Origin: DASQWC01 sp035640475 | GTDB lineage: Bacteria > Actinomycetota > JAICYB01 | DNA length: 7,543 nucleotides | Direction of reading: 5' to 3' | NCBI GenBank assembly: GCA_035640475.1 | Contig: DASQWC010000123.1 | Span: forward strand, 1 to 7,543 | Shown: positions 1 through 5,906 of the stretch, one piece after another | Layout of the letters: each line of letters opens with the position of its first letter | Position numbering within the stretch: position 1 is the stretch's first letter | The notes under the pieces: model-generated | The model's database searches: none | What the model was told of the DNA's origin: nothing | Seen by the model: the letters and a program-made list of their open reading frames with translations, nothing else | Program-made: the position numbers and the translations under genes

Positions 1-46
1 GCCGCCCGGGACGCCGCGGGCGTCCCTTGGACTTCTGCTGAGACAA
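1..46 (-). CDS. Possible 5' end of a further operon gene, truncated by the window edge
   Basis: Reading leftwards after rodA, an AAAAGGAG Shine-Dalgarno-like stretch is followed 4 nt later by a TTG codon (bases 46-44). This opens a frame without stops to the edge, translating as MSQQKSKGRPRRPGR. A basic, Ser/Gln/Arg-rich N-terminus is plausible for a cytoplasmic protein, but 15 residues do not identify a family. The supposed start lies 94 nt after the rodA stop, much looser than the other joints in the operon, so it may be a separately controlled or unrelated gene. The spacing is a little short and TTG is a rare start. The reading frame is directly visible; that it is a gene is inference. Confidence 0.3.
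   Translation of the reverse strand, partial: MSQQKSKGRPRRPGR
8..26. repeat. Perfect 8-bp inverted repeat (hairpin)
   Basis: GGGACGCC (8-15) and GGCGTCCC (19-26) are perfect complements around a 3-nt GCG loop. Neither strand has a T-tract after the stem, so it is a poor intrinsic terminator. If the small minus-strand frame at 1-46 is real, the repeat lies within its Arg/Pro codons and may simply reflect GC-rich coding sequence. Confidence 0.35.
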
Positions 47-84
47 AACTCTCCTTTTGTACTGCGCGCCGCTGCTGGGCGCGG

Positions 85-113
85 GGCCGGCGTCGCGCCT
101 GCGCGCGCCGGCC
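85..113. repeat. GC-rich inverted repeat downstream of rodA
   Basis: GGCCGGCG (85-92) and CGCCGGCC (106-113) are perfect complements around a 13-nt loop that is itself rich in CG steps. It lies 28 nt past the rodA stop on the minus strand. Without a following T-tract it does not match a classical rho-independent terminator. It could stabilise the 3' end of the mre transcript or mark an attenuation or processing point before a downstream gene. A smaller GGTT-CTA-AACC repeat (120-130) lies between it and rodA. Confidence 0.4.
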
Positions 114-140
114 GCAAATGGTTCTAAACCTGGCTCCAGT

Positions 141-1319
141 CTACGCCCTGGCGAACCGCCTCATGCGCACCGACAAGAGCAGTCCGACGGCCAAGGACGA
201 CGACACAAGCGACGATCCGCCGTAGGAAACGAAGGGTAAGGGGATGCCCGTGATCGGCACGAGACCGACCGTCATCCCGATGTTCACGAACACCTGGAAG
301 GTCATGAACGAGACGAGCCCGGAAGCGAGAAGCGTTCCGAACGTGTCGCGGGCCATGGCGGCCCCGCGTAATCCTCGGACGAATACCACCCCGAACAGGA
401 ACAGGACGGTCGCACCGCCGAGGAAGCCCATCTGCTCGGCGACGGCCGTGAAGACGAAGTCGGTCGGCTGCTCCCGGACGAAGTCGAGGTTGGTCAGGTT
501 GACGGGGTCGCGTTTCGAGAAGATCCCCTTGCCCAGGAAGCCGCCGTTGCCGACGGCCGTCCGCGTGAGCCGGTAGTTGTAGCCCTCCTTGAAGGGGTCC
601 TGGCTCGGGTCGAGGAAGGCTTGGAGCCGTTGCTGCTGGTAGTCCTGGACGATGCCGAGGCGGAACAGGCCGATGACTCCCGTGACGCCGATCACGAGCA
701 GGATCACGAGGTGTCGCCAGTCGGCTCCGCCCACGATGAGCATCGTCAGCAGGATCCACAGCAGGACGAGCATCGTCCCGAAGTCCGGCTGGATGAACAC
801 GAGGAAGGCGTACGGTGCGGTGATGCCGATGCAGCGGAAGATCTCGGGGAAGCCGAGTCTTCCCCGTTTGTCGACGATGTACGAGGCGAGCGCAGCGACG
901 AGGACGGGTTTGGCGAGCTCGGCCGGCTGCAGCTTGAACAGTCCGAGCGAGAGCCACCGCTGCGACCCGCGAGCCGAGTCACCGATCGGGGTGAGAACGA
1001 CGAGGAAGACGAAGAGGCAGATGAGGTACATCACGATCGCGTAGACCTTGAAATGGCGATAGTCGAACAGCACGGCCGCCAGCAACGTCGCCGAAGCGAG
1101 CACGATGAATACGAGCTGCCGGTTGAACAGCGCACTCGAGGCCTGGAAGCCCAGCAGCGTGCCCTGCTCCGGGTCGACAGTCGCCGTGAAGATCGAGAGC
1201 AAGCCCATCGAGACGAGCCCGATGACTGCACCGATCGTCATGAAGTCGAGCTCGCGCAGGAGGAGGCCGCCGACACGAAGCGTGAGCCCCCGCGCGCTGG
1301 ACGCCTGACCAACAGCCAC
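141..1319 (-). CDS. rodA: RodA, SEDS-family peptidoglycan glycosyltransferase
   Basis: RodA polymerises lipid II into glycan strands at the lateral wall, paired with PBP2 in the cytoplasmic membrane. The 392-residue length is usual for the family and the protein is mostly hydrophobic, with about ten membrane segments. SEDS landmarks appear in order: FNRQ (66-69), RWLSLGLFKLQPAELAK (121-137), QPDFGT (177-182), YNYRLTRTAVGNGGFLGKG (247-265), EQPTDFVF (283-290) and a C-terminal PITGIPLPFVSYGGSS (355-370). D287 corresponds to the catalytic Asp of the family's EQHTDF motif; here Pro replaces the usual His. The GTG start at 1319-1317 is supported by GAGGG (bases 1327-1331) with a 7-nt spacer. It overlaps the mrdA stop by one base (TAGTG), implying coupled translation. 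FtsW is the main alternative, but the mre/PBP2 context indicates RodA. Confidence 0.96.
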   Translation of the reverse strand: MAVGQASSARGLTLRVGGLLLRELDFMTIGAVIGLVSMGLLSIFTATVDPEQGTLLGFQASSALFNRQLVFIVLASATLLAAVLFDYRHFKVYAIVMYLICLFVFLVVLTPIGDSARGSQRWLSLGLFKLQPAELAKPVLVAALASYIVDKRGRLGFPEIFRCIGITAPYAFLVFIQPDFGTMLVLLWILLTMLIVGGADWRHLVILLVIGVTGVIGLFRLGIVQDYQQQRLQAFLDPSQDPFKEGYNYRLTRTAVGNGGFLGKGIFSKRDPVNLTNLDFVREQPTDFVFTAVAEQMGFLGGATVLFLFGVVFVRGLRGAAMARDTFGTLLASGLVSFMTFQVFVNIGMTVGLVPITGIPLPFVSYGGSSLVSSSLAVGLLLSVRMRRFARA

Positions 1320-3304
1320 TAGTCGGCCCTCACGCCGGCCTCGAAGCCACTTGCCTGCGCCACACCGAAGTGCTGGTCCATCACGCGGCGCACGATCGGC
1401 GCGGCGATCTGGGAGCCCGTTCCGGCTTCTTCAACGAGCGCGACGACGACGATCTCGCGTCCGCCCGCTTTGCCGATGGCCGCGAACCAAGAGAACGGCT
1501 GCTTCGGCTTCATCTGTGCCGTTCCGGTCTTCCCGGCGACGAAGACGCGATCGAGTGGGAACCCGGTGAAGGCACCGGCTGCCGTCCCCTCGTCGCGCAC
1601 GGTGCCAGACATCGCCTGCTCGATCGCCGTGAATGCGCCCGGCGGAATCTCGACGCGGCCCATGACTTTCGGGGACGCAGCTTTCGGAACGAGCCCCGCG
1701 CGACACGCCTCGTCGACCACCGTCGGTCGCGACACATTGAGCTGGGCGAGGCACTTCAGCACATGGGGACGGTAGACGGTGCCGCCGTTGGCGATCGATG
1801 CATACGCGATGGCGAGCTGCAAGGGCGTCATCTGCAGGAAGCCTTGGCCGATCGCGAGGTTCGCCGCGTCGCCGGGGAACCACCGGCGGTCGTAGGTCTG
1901 TGCGTACGAGAAACGGTTCCACTTCCACTCCGCGTCGGGAACGAGACCTTGGGCCTCACCCCGCAGATCGATTCCGGCCCGGCGCCCGAGTCCGAAGCGC
2001 CGTGCGACGTCCTGCAAGTCCTCCTCGCGAAGCTCTCGCCGCCGCTGGTCCAGCTCGACGCCGAGCGTGTAATAGACGATGTCGCAGCTTTCGGCGAGCG
2101 ACCGCGATAGGCCGACGGTCCCGTGACCGCCCGGCTTCCAGTCACGGAAGGTTCGCGTTCCGACCTTGAGGTAACCGGGGCACTGGAACGTCCGGTTGGC
2201 AACGCTGGGATCGACGCTCCACGCGGCTGCCGCGGTCAACGGCTTGAACGTCGAGCCCGGCGGCACCGCCTCTGCGATGGCTCTGTTGAGGAACGGCATG
2301 TTCGAGTCGGGTGCGTTCAGCTTCGCCAGCTCGCCGCGAGGCGCCGACCCGACGAAGAGGTTCGGATCGAAGTCCGGATTCGATGCGAGCGCGAGGATCT
2401 CGCCGTTGCGAGGATCCATCGCGACGACGGCGCCCGCCGGGGCCTTGAACTTCTTCCCCGAGTCGGGGTCGGTCAGTCCCCTCGCCGTCTCGACGCCGCG
2501 CTCGAGGGCATCCTCGGCGGCAAGCTGCAGCCCGGCGTCGATCGTGAGGATGGCGTCCCAGCCGCGCTCCGGCGCTTGGTAGCCGAAATCCTGCACGCGC
2601 TCGCCGCGGACGTCCACAGCAATTTTGCGGACACCGACCTTGCCGGCCAGCCAGTCCTCGTACTGGCGCTCCACACCGACCTTGCCGATGAGGTCGCCGG
2701 GCCGGTATTCCCTGGACGACTGTCCTCGGGCAACGGCCTCGTCTCGCCGGTCCTCCTCGGCCTCGAGCTCCTCTTCGTTGATCTCGCCGATATGACCGAT
2801 AGCGTGGGACGCAACCGCGCCGTACGGGTACTCGCGGACGGGGATCTCCACATGCCGCACGCCGGGAAACTGTTCCGCGTGCTCTTGGAGATAGACGACG
2901 ATGTCTTTGTCGACGTCGAGAGCGATCGGACGCGGCGTATGCGGACCGATCCGCTTGTCGTCGAAGATCTCGCGCACCTCCGAACGCTTCATGTGCAGCG
3001 CGGCGGCAAGGTCGCTGATGACTTGATCCCGTCGCTGAGCGGGGACGGCCGACACATCAAGCGCCACCGTCAACGCCGTCCTGTTGCGGGCGAGCGTTTT
3101 GCCGGCCCGGTCGAAGATGAACCCGCGCGGCGCTTGCTCGTAGACGAACCGGATGGACGTGCGCTCGGCGAGCGCCTGCGCCTGGTTGCCGGCGAGCACC
3201 TGCAGGTACCACAGCCGTCCGAAGAGTGTGGCAAGCAGCGTGAGAACCAGAAGGTTGACGACGGTCAGCCGTATCGGGGAGACGTTGTTGGCGCTCGGGC
3301 TCAC
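1319..3304 (-). CDS. mrdA: Penicillin-binding protein 2, class B peptidoglycan transpeptidase (MrdA)
   Basis: This DD-transpeptidase cross-links the glycan made by RodA and is the target of beta-lactams. From the chosen start it has 661 residues. There is one N-terminal membrane anchor (about 13-34), then a non-catalytic pedestal starting near APRGFIFDRAGKTLARN (58-74), with HAIGHIGEI (167-175) and YRPGDLIGKVGVERQY (200-215). The C-terminal transpeptidase domain carries the three active-site motifs: STFK (nucleophile S351, K354), SCD (406-408, in place of SxN) and KTGT (592-595). C375, D388, H394 and C407 have the spacing of the zinc site described in PBP2 proteins. I prefer the GTG at 3304, 13 nt after the mreD stop. 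An upstream GTG at 3358 keeps the frame (679 residues) but overlaps mreD by 41 nt, and neither start has a strong Shine-Dalgarno. The gene ends in TAG overlapping the rodA GTG. Confidence 0.95.
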   Translation of the reverse strand: MSPSANNVSPIRLTVVNLLVLTLLATLFGRLWYLQVLAGNQAQALAERTSIRFVYEQAPRGFIFDRAGKTLARNRTALTVALDVSAVPAQRRDQVISDLAAALHMKRSEVREIFDDKRIGPHTPRPIALDVDKDIVVYLQEHAEQFPGVRHVEIPVREYPYGAVASHAIGHIGEINEEELEAEEDRRDEAVARGQSSREYRPGDLIGKVGVERQYEDWLAGKVGVRKIAVDVRGERVQDFGYQAPERGWDAILTIDAGLQLAAEDALERGVETARGLTDPDSGKKFKAPAGAVVAMDPRNGEILALASNPDFDPNLFVGSAPRGELAKLNAPDSNMPFLNRAIAEAVPPGSTFKPLTAAAAWSVDPSVANRTFQCPGYLKVGTRTFRDWKPGGHGTVGLSRSLAESCDIVYYTLGVELDQRRRELREEDLQDVARRFGLGRRAGIDLRGEAQGLVPDAEWKWNRFSYAQTYDRRWFPGDAANLAIGQGFLQMTPLQLAIAYASIANGGTVYRPHVLKCLAQLNVSRPTVVDEACRAGLVPKAASPKVMGRVEIPPGAFTAIEQAMSGTVRDEGTAAGAFTGFPLDRVFVAGKTGTAQMKPKQPFSWFAAIGKAGGREIVVVALVEEAGTGSQIAAPIVRRVMDQHFGVAQASGFEAGVRAD

Positions 3305-3317
3305 GCGATCACTTTCG

Positions 3318-3809
3318 TCACTCGACAGCCGGGACGCCGCCGTCCGTACGCACGACACGTCTCAGCAACGGCATGAGTAAGGGTGCGATCAGCGCATTGT
3401 AGGCGGTGGTCACGATAAGCATTCGCGGCAACGGCGAGGGGTCAACCTGGGGGCCCAGGAACACGGCACCGAGACCGTACAGCAGCTGGGAGGCGAATGT
3501 GGTCGCGGCGAACAGGCCGACGACCGGGCCGACTCCCCGCGGGACTCCAGCCAGGGCCGCGCCGTAGGCCGTGACGGCGTAGGCGAACGCGGAGAGACCC
3601 TTCGGCGTCGTGAGCAACAGATCGCGGACAAGCCCGGCAGCGAAGCCGGCCAGCGCCGCTCGCCTCGGACGCTCGCCGATGCCGAACGCGACGACGACGA
3701 GGATGACCAGATCTGGTCCAACGCCGGCGAGCGGAAGGCTCAGCGCGAGCTCGCTCGACATCAGGATCGCGACCGTGGCCGCCACGGTGAACAACACCCA
3801 TCGGCTCAT
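3318..3809 (-). CDS. mreD: MreD, integral membrane elongasome protein
   Basis: MreD is a small polytopic membrane protein that works with MreC to link MreB filaments to the RodA/PBP2 synthase. At 163 residues it has the usual length. Hydrophobic segments lie near 5-27, 32-45, 51-66, 72-88, 93-117 and 129-149, and the C-terminus is short and polar. Family-like features are GPDLVILVVVAFG (31-43), GFAAGLVRDLL (55-65) and TPKGLSAFAY (68-77). The ATG (3809-3807) overlaps the mreC TGA as ATGA, with little Shine-Dalgarno of its own, so translation probably depends on ribosomes finishing mreC. MreD sequences diverge strongly; position between mreC and mrdA makes the assignment firm. Confidence 0.92.
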   Translation of the reverse strand: MSRWVLFTVAATVAILMSSELALSLPLAGVGPDLVILVVVAFGIGERPRRAALAGFAAGLVRDLLLTTPKGLSAFAYAVTAYGAALAGVPRGVGPVVGLFAATTFASQLLYGLGAVFLGPQVDPSPLPRMLIVTTAYNALIAPLLMPLLRRVVRTDGGVPAVE

Positions 3810-4672
3810 TGCTCGGCGCGCGGGGTCGGGCTCGGCGGTGCTTCGACGATCTCGGTTCCCACGGCCACGGCGAGCAAGTCGAGCTGCGACAGACGCGCGA
3901 ACGGGCGAACGCTGATCGTGTAGGACGTTCCGCGCGGCGCAAGCGTGACGCTCTCGACGCGTCCGACCGGCAGGTTCGGCGGATAGATCCCGCCCTGGTA
4001 GCCGGACGTCAGCACGGTGTCGCCGGTCTTCACGGCGCCCTGGTCGAGGGCGGCACGAGAAACGAGCTCGATCTCGACGTTGCGCCCCCCGGTCCCGCGC
4101 GCGAGGCCCGTCTCACCCGAAGTGCCGATGCGCACGCCGACCGCCGATTGCGCGTCGGTCAGGAGAACGATCTTCGCGGTCCGGGCTCCCGACCACACGA
4201 CGCGTCCGACGAGCCCCTCGGCGGCGACCACGGCCATGTTCGGCGCGATGCCTGCTTCGCGTCCCTTGTTGATCGTCGCCGAGCGTTCGAGACCCGACAG
4301 AGACGCGCCGATCACCCGGGCGTGCACGGCGCGCACACCGGCTGCCGTTTCGAGCTGCAACAGACTTTGCACGCGCGCGTTCTCACGTTCCACTGCTGTG
4401 TACGTCTCCGCGAGCCGCCGCAGCCGCGTGTTCTCGCGGCGGAGCCGCGTGTTCTCAGCGCGCAGGCTGCCTAGGTCGCCGATGGTGCGAATGACGGATT
4501 CGAACGGACTGACGAACGAACGGACGCCGGACTGCAATACGCCGAACGCTTGAGCGGTCGTTGCGGCCACGCCGTCGAGAATCCCGGTGCGGAAATCGAG
4601 CGTGAGCACGGTTACCGTGCAGAGCACGAGGATTGCAATGAAGACACGATCACGCAGCGTGCGCCGCCACAT
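3806..4672 (-). CDS. mreC: MreC, rod-shape-determining protein
   Basis: MreC is a single-pass protein whose extracytoplasmic domain self-assembles and activates PBP2/RodA. It has 288 residues, usual for the family. There is a short basic N-terminus (WRRTLRDR), a membrane helix (about 9-26), a coiled coil (about 66-107) and a beta-rich C-terminal domain (about 115-272). Typical motifs are ARVIGASLSG (118-127), INKGREAGIAPNMAVV (134-149), GLVGRVV (153-159), VLLTDAQSAVGVRI (169-182) and GDTVLTSGYQGGIYPPNLPVGRV (217-239). Two consecutive ENTRLRR heptads (73-79 and 80-86) come from a 21-nt tandem repeat. The tail is Pro-rich and short. The ATG at 4672 is preceded by AAGGAGG, and the gene ends as ATGA overlapping mreD. 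Confidence 0.96.
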   Translation of the reverse strand: MWRRTLRDRVFIAILVLCTVTVLTLDFRTGILDGVAATTAQAFGVLQSGVRSFVSPFESVIRTIGDLGSLRAENTRLRRENTRLRRLAETYTAVERENARVQSLLQLETAAGVRAVHARVIGASLSGLERSATINKGREAGIAPNMAVVAAEGLVGRVVWSGARTAKIVLLTDAQSAVGVRIGTSGETGLARGTGGRNVEIELVSRAALDQGAVKTGDTVLTSGYQGGIYPPNLPVGRVESVTLAPRGTSYTISVRPFARLSQLDLLAVAVGTEIVEAPPSPTPRAEQ

Positions 4673-4682
4673 GGAACTACAC

Positions 4683-4689
4683 CCTCCTT
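4683..4689 (-). promoter_or_regulatory. mreC Shine-Dalgarno overlapping the mreB stop codon
   Basis: On the minus strand the mreB TAA stop (4690-4688) runs straight into AAGGAGG (4689-4683). This near-perfect anti-16S match lies 10 nt before the mreC ATG. A ribosome terminating on mreB therefore sits on the mreC initiation site, which suggests coupled translation and a fixed MreB:MreC ratio. Confidence 0.8.
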
Positions 4690-5719
4690 ACGGGCGCGCG
4701 GAGGTGATGAGCACGTTGCGCAGCGATTCGATCTCTTCCAGGCACCGGCCCGCGCCGAGCACAACGGCGTGCAGGGGACTTTCCGCAATGTGCACCGGCA
4801 TTCCGGTCTCGTGCTTCAAGCGTTCGTCGACTCCGCGCAGGAGCGCACCGCCGCCGGTGAGGACGACGCCGCGATCCATGATGTCCGCGGCGAGCTCGGG
4901 CGGCGTGCGATCGAGCGTGTTCTTCACGGAGTCGACTACTTGCGTGATGGGTTCTTCGATCGCGCGCCTGACCTCTTCGGCCGAAACGATGATGGTCTTC
5001 GGAAGACCCGAGACGAGGTCGCGTCCGCGAATCTCGGCTTGCGGCTCGCCCGGAAGCGGGAACGCCGAACCGATCGCGAACTTGATCTCTTCGGCCGTCC
5101 GCTCGCCGAGCATCAGCGAGTACTCCTTCTTCATGTAGTTGATGATCGCCTCGTCGAGCTCGTCGCCTCCCGTGCGGATCGAGATGGAGGTGACGATGCC
5201 GCCGAGCGAGATCACGGCGACTTCGGTCGTCCCGCCTCCGATGTCGACGACCATGTTCCCGGTCGGCTCGTGGATCGGGAGCCCGGCCCCGATGGCCGCC
5301 GACATCGGCTCCTCGATGATGTGGACCCGGCGGGCGCCGGCCTGGTAACCGGCCTCCTCGACGGCCCGCTGCTCGACCCCCGTGATCCCCGAGGGGACGC
5401 AAATGACAATCCTTGGCTTTGCCCACCGTCGGCGATGTACTCGATGGATGAAGTACCGGATCATCTTCTCGGTCACGTCGAAATCGGCGATGACCCCGTC
5501 CTTCAGAGGGCGGACGGCCGAAATGTGGCCGGGCGTCCGGCCGACCATCCGCTTGGCCTCGTGACCCACGGCCAGGATGTGGCCGGTGTTCTGATTGATG
5601 GCCACGACGGACGGCTCGTTGAGGACGACGCCGCGTCCTCGCACGTAAACCAAGGTATTGGCCGTGCCGAGATCGACGGCCATGTCCCGGCCCAGGTATT
5701 GGAAAGCGCTGTCGAGCAA
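4688..5719 (-). CDS. mreB: MreB, actin-like rod-shape cytoskeletal protein
   Basis: MreB is an actin-family ATPase that forms membrane-bound filaments orienting lateral wall synthesis. At 343 residues it is full length. Nucleotide-binding motifs are present: phosphate 1 DLGTANT (16-22), phosphate 2 DIGGGTTE (159-166) and the adenosine motif GVVLTGGGALLRG (284-296). Other hallmarks are VVLNEPSVVAI (31-41), the hydrophobic loop KMIRYFIHRVH (85-95) where related MreBs insert into the membrane, VCVPSGITGVE-type sequence (107-116) and IIEEPMSAAIGAG (134-146). The C-terminus LGAGRCLEE (321-329) resembles actinobacterial MreB. The TTG start (5719-5717) is chosen because AAGGGA lies 5 nt upstream and it gives a normal N-terminus; the next in-frame ATG is codon 13, too close to the phosphate 1 loop. 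It is the first gene of the operon, directly behind a good promoter. Confidence 0.97.
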   Translation of the reverse strand: MLDSAFQYLGRDMAVDLGTANTLVYVRGRGVVLNEPSVVAINQNTGHILAVGHEAKRMVGRTPGHISAVRPLKDGVIADFDVTEKMIRYFIHRVHRRRWAKPRIVICVPSGITGVEQRAVEEAGYQAGARRVHIIEEPMSAAIGAGLPIHEPTGNMVVDIGGGTTEVAVISLGGIVTSISIRTGGDELDEAIINYMKKEYSLMLGERTAEEIKFAIGSAFPLPGEPQAEIRGRDLVSGLPKTIIVSAEEVRRAIEEPITQVVDSVKNTLDRTPPELAADIMDRGVVLTGGGALLRGVDERLKHETGMPVHIAESPLHAVVLGAGRCLEEIESLRNVLITSARP

Positions 5720-5724
5720 GAAAT

Positions 5725-5730
5725 TCCCTT
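5725..5730 (-). promoter_or_regulatory. mreB Shine-Dalgarno deciding a TTG start
   Basis: AAGGGA on the minus strand lies 5 nt before TTG (5719-5717). The distance is ideal, no ATG or GTG occurs in frame nearby, and the protein from this TTG begins like other MreBs. This supports TTG as the true start. Confidence 0.7.
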
Positions 5731-5745
5731 AATGGAGGGTGCCTC

Positions 5746-5774
5746 ATTGTCACCCAGCCCTCCGACAGGGTCAA
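5746..5774 (-). promoter_or_regulatory. Candidate sigma70-type promoter of the mre operon
   Basis: On the minus strand TTGACC (-35, bases 5774-5769) is separated by exactly 17 nt from GACAAT (-10, bases 5751-5746). The -35 matches consensus TTGACA at five of six positions and the -10 matches TATAAT at four of six. Transcription would begin near 5739, giving a short leader of about 20 nt that includes the mreB Shine-Dalgarno. No other promoter of this quality is visible within the tightly packed operon. Confidence 0.65.
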
Positions 5775-5779
5775 AGGGT

Positions 5780-5794
5780 GGGCCGTCTCGGCCC
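5780..5794. repeat. Inverted repeat between the divergent promoters
   Basis: GGGCCG (5780-5785) and CGGCCC (5789-5794) are perfect complements around TCT. The repeat lies 5 nt upstream of the mre -35 box and 10 nt upstream of the candidate -35 of the plus-strand gene. It could be an operator half-site pair or simply GC-rich chance. No T-tract follows, so it is not a convincing terminator. Confidence 0.4.
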
Positions 5795-5804
5795 CCAGAG
5801 GGGT

Positions 5805-5834
5805 TTGTAAAGACTAGTCCGACCGGGCCATAAC
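5805..5834 (+). promoter_or_regulatory. Weak candidate promoter for the surface-protein gene
   Basis: TTGTAA (5805-5810) and CATAAC (5829-5834) are separated by 18 nt. Each is a partial match to the sigma70 boxes, and they lie in the most AT-containing part of this GC-rich spacer. Transcription would begin near 5841, leaving a leader of about 65 nt before the ATG at 5907. An alternative sigma factor promoter is equally possible. Confidence 0.35.
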
Positions 5835-5888
5835 GCCGTTTCCCGCCCCAGACCCCCCTCGTTAGTAGTGCAGCAAGGCATCGTCAAG

Positions 5889-5900
5889 CCCGAAAGGGGG
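5889..5900 (+). promoter_or_regulatory. Shine-Dalgarno within a small GNRA hairpin, deciding the ATG start
   Basis: AAAGGGGG (5893-5900) lies 6 nt before ATG 5907 and selects that start over an in-frame GTG at 5868, whose product would carry 13 extra residues before the signal peptide. The same bases can form CCC-GAAA-GGG (5889-5898), a 3-bp stem with a GNRA tetraloop covering part of the ribosome site. The ribosome site is well supported; the hairpin is weak. Confidence 0.6.
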
Positions 5901-5906
5901 CAGCAG

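Noticed and set aside
8..26. Possible terminator for a plus-strand gene arriving from the left
   Set aside because: The stem is perfect, but only two T follow it and no upstream plus-strand gene is visible, so termination cannot be supported.
124..957. 277-codon minus-strand frame overlapping rodA in another frame
   Set aside because: Arg/His/Pro-rich translation typical of a shifted frame in GC-rich DNA, while the rodA frame shows conserved membrane segments and SEDS motifs.
3305..3358. Upstream GTG at 3358 as the mrdA start
   Set aside because: It would overlap mreD by 41 nt and add 18 polar residues before the membrane anchor. GTG 3304 fits the operon spacing better, though the upstream start cannot be excluded.
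2123..3376. 417-codon plus-strand open frame opposite mrdA
   Set aside because: Antisense shadow of a gene with all transpeptidase motifs; the product is Arg/Asp/Val-rich without recognisable features.
4550..5833. 427-codon plus-strand open frame opposite mreB and the mreC start
   Set aside because: Runs across the mreB-mreC junction and the mre promoter on the opposite strand, and its product has no family character; mreB is unambiguous.
5861..5906. Possible c-di-GMP-type riboswitch in the leader (GCAAGGC and CGAAAGG elements)
   Set aside because: The leader has a GAAA tetraloop hairpin and a GCAA stretch but lacks the conserved second helix and spacing of the known aptamer. It is also too short.
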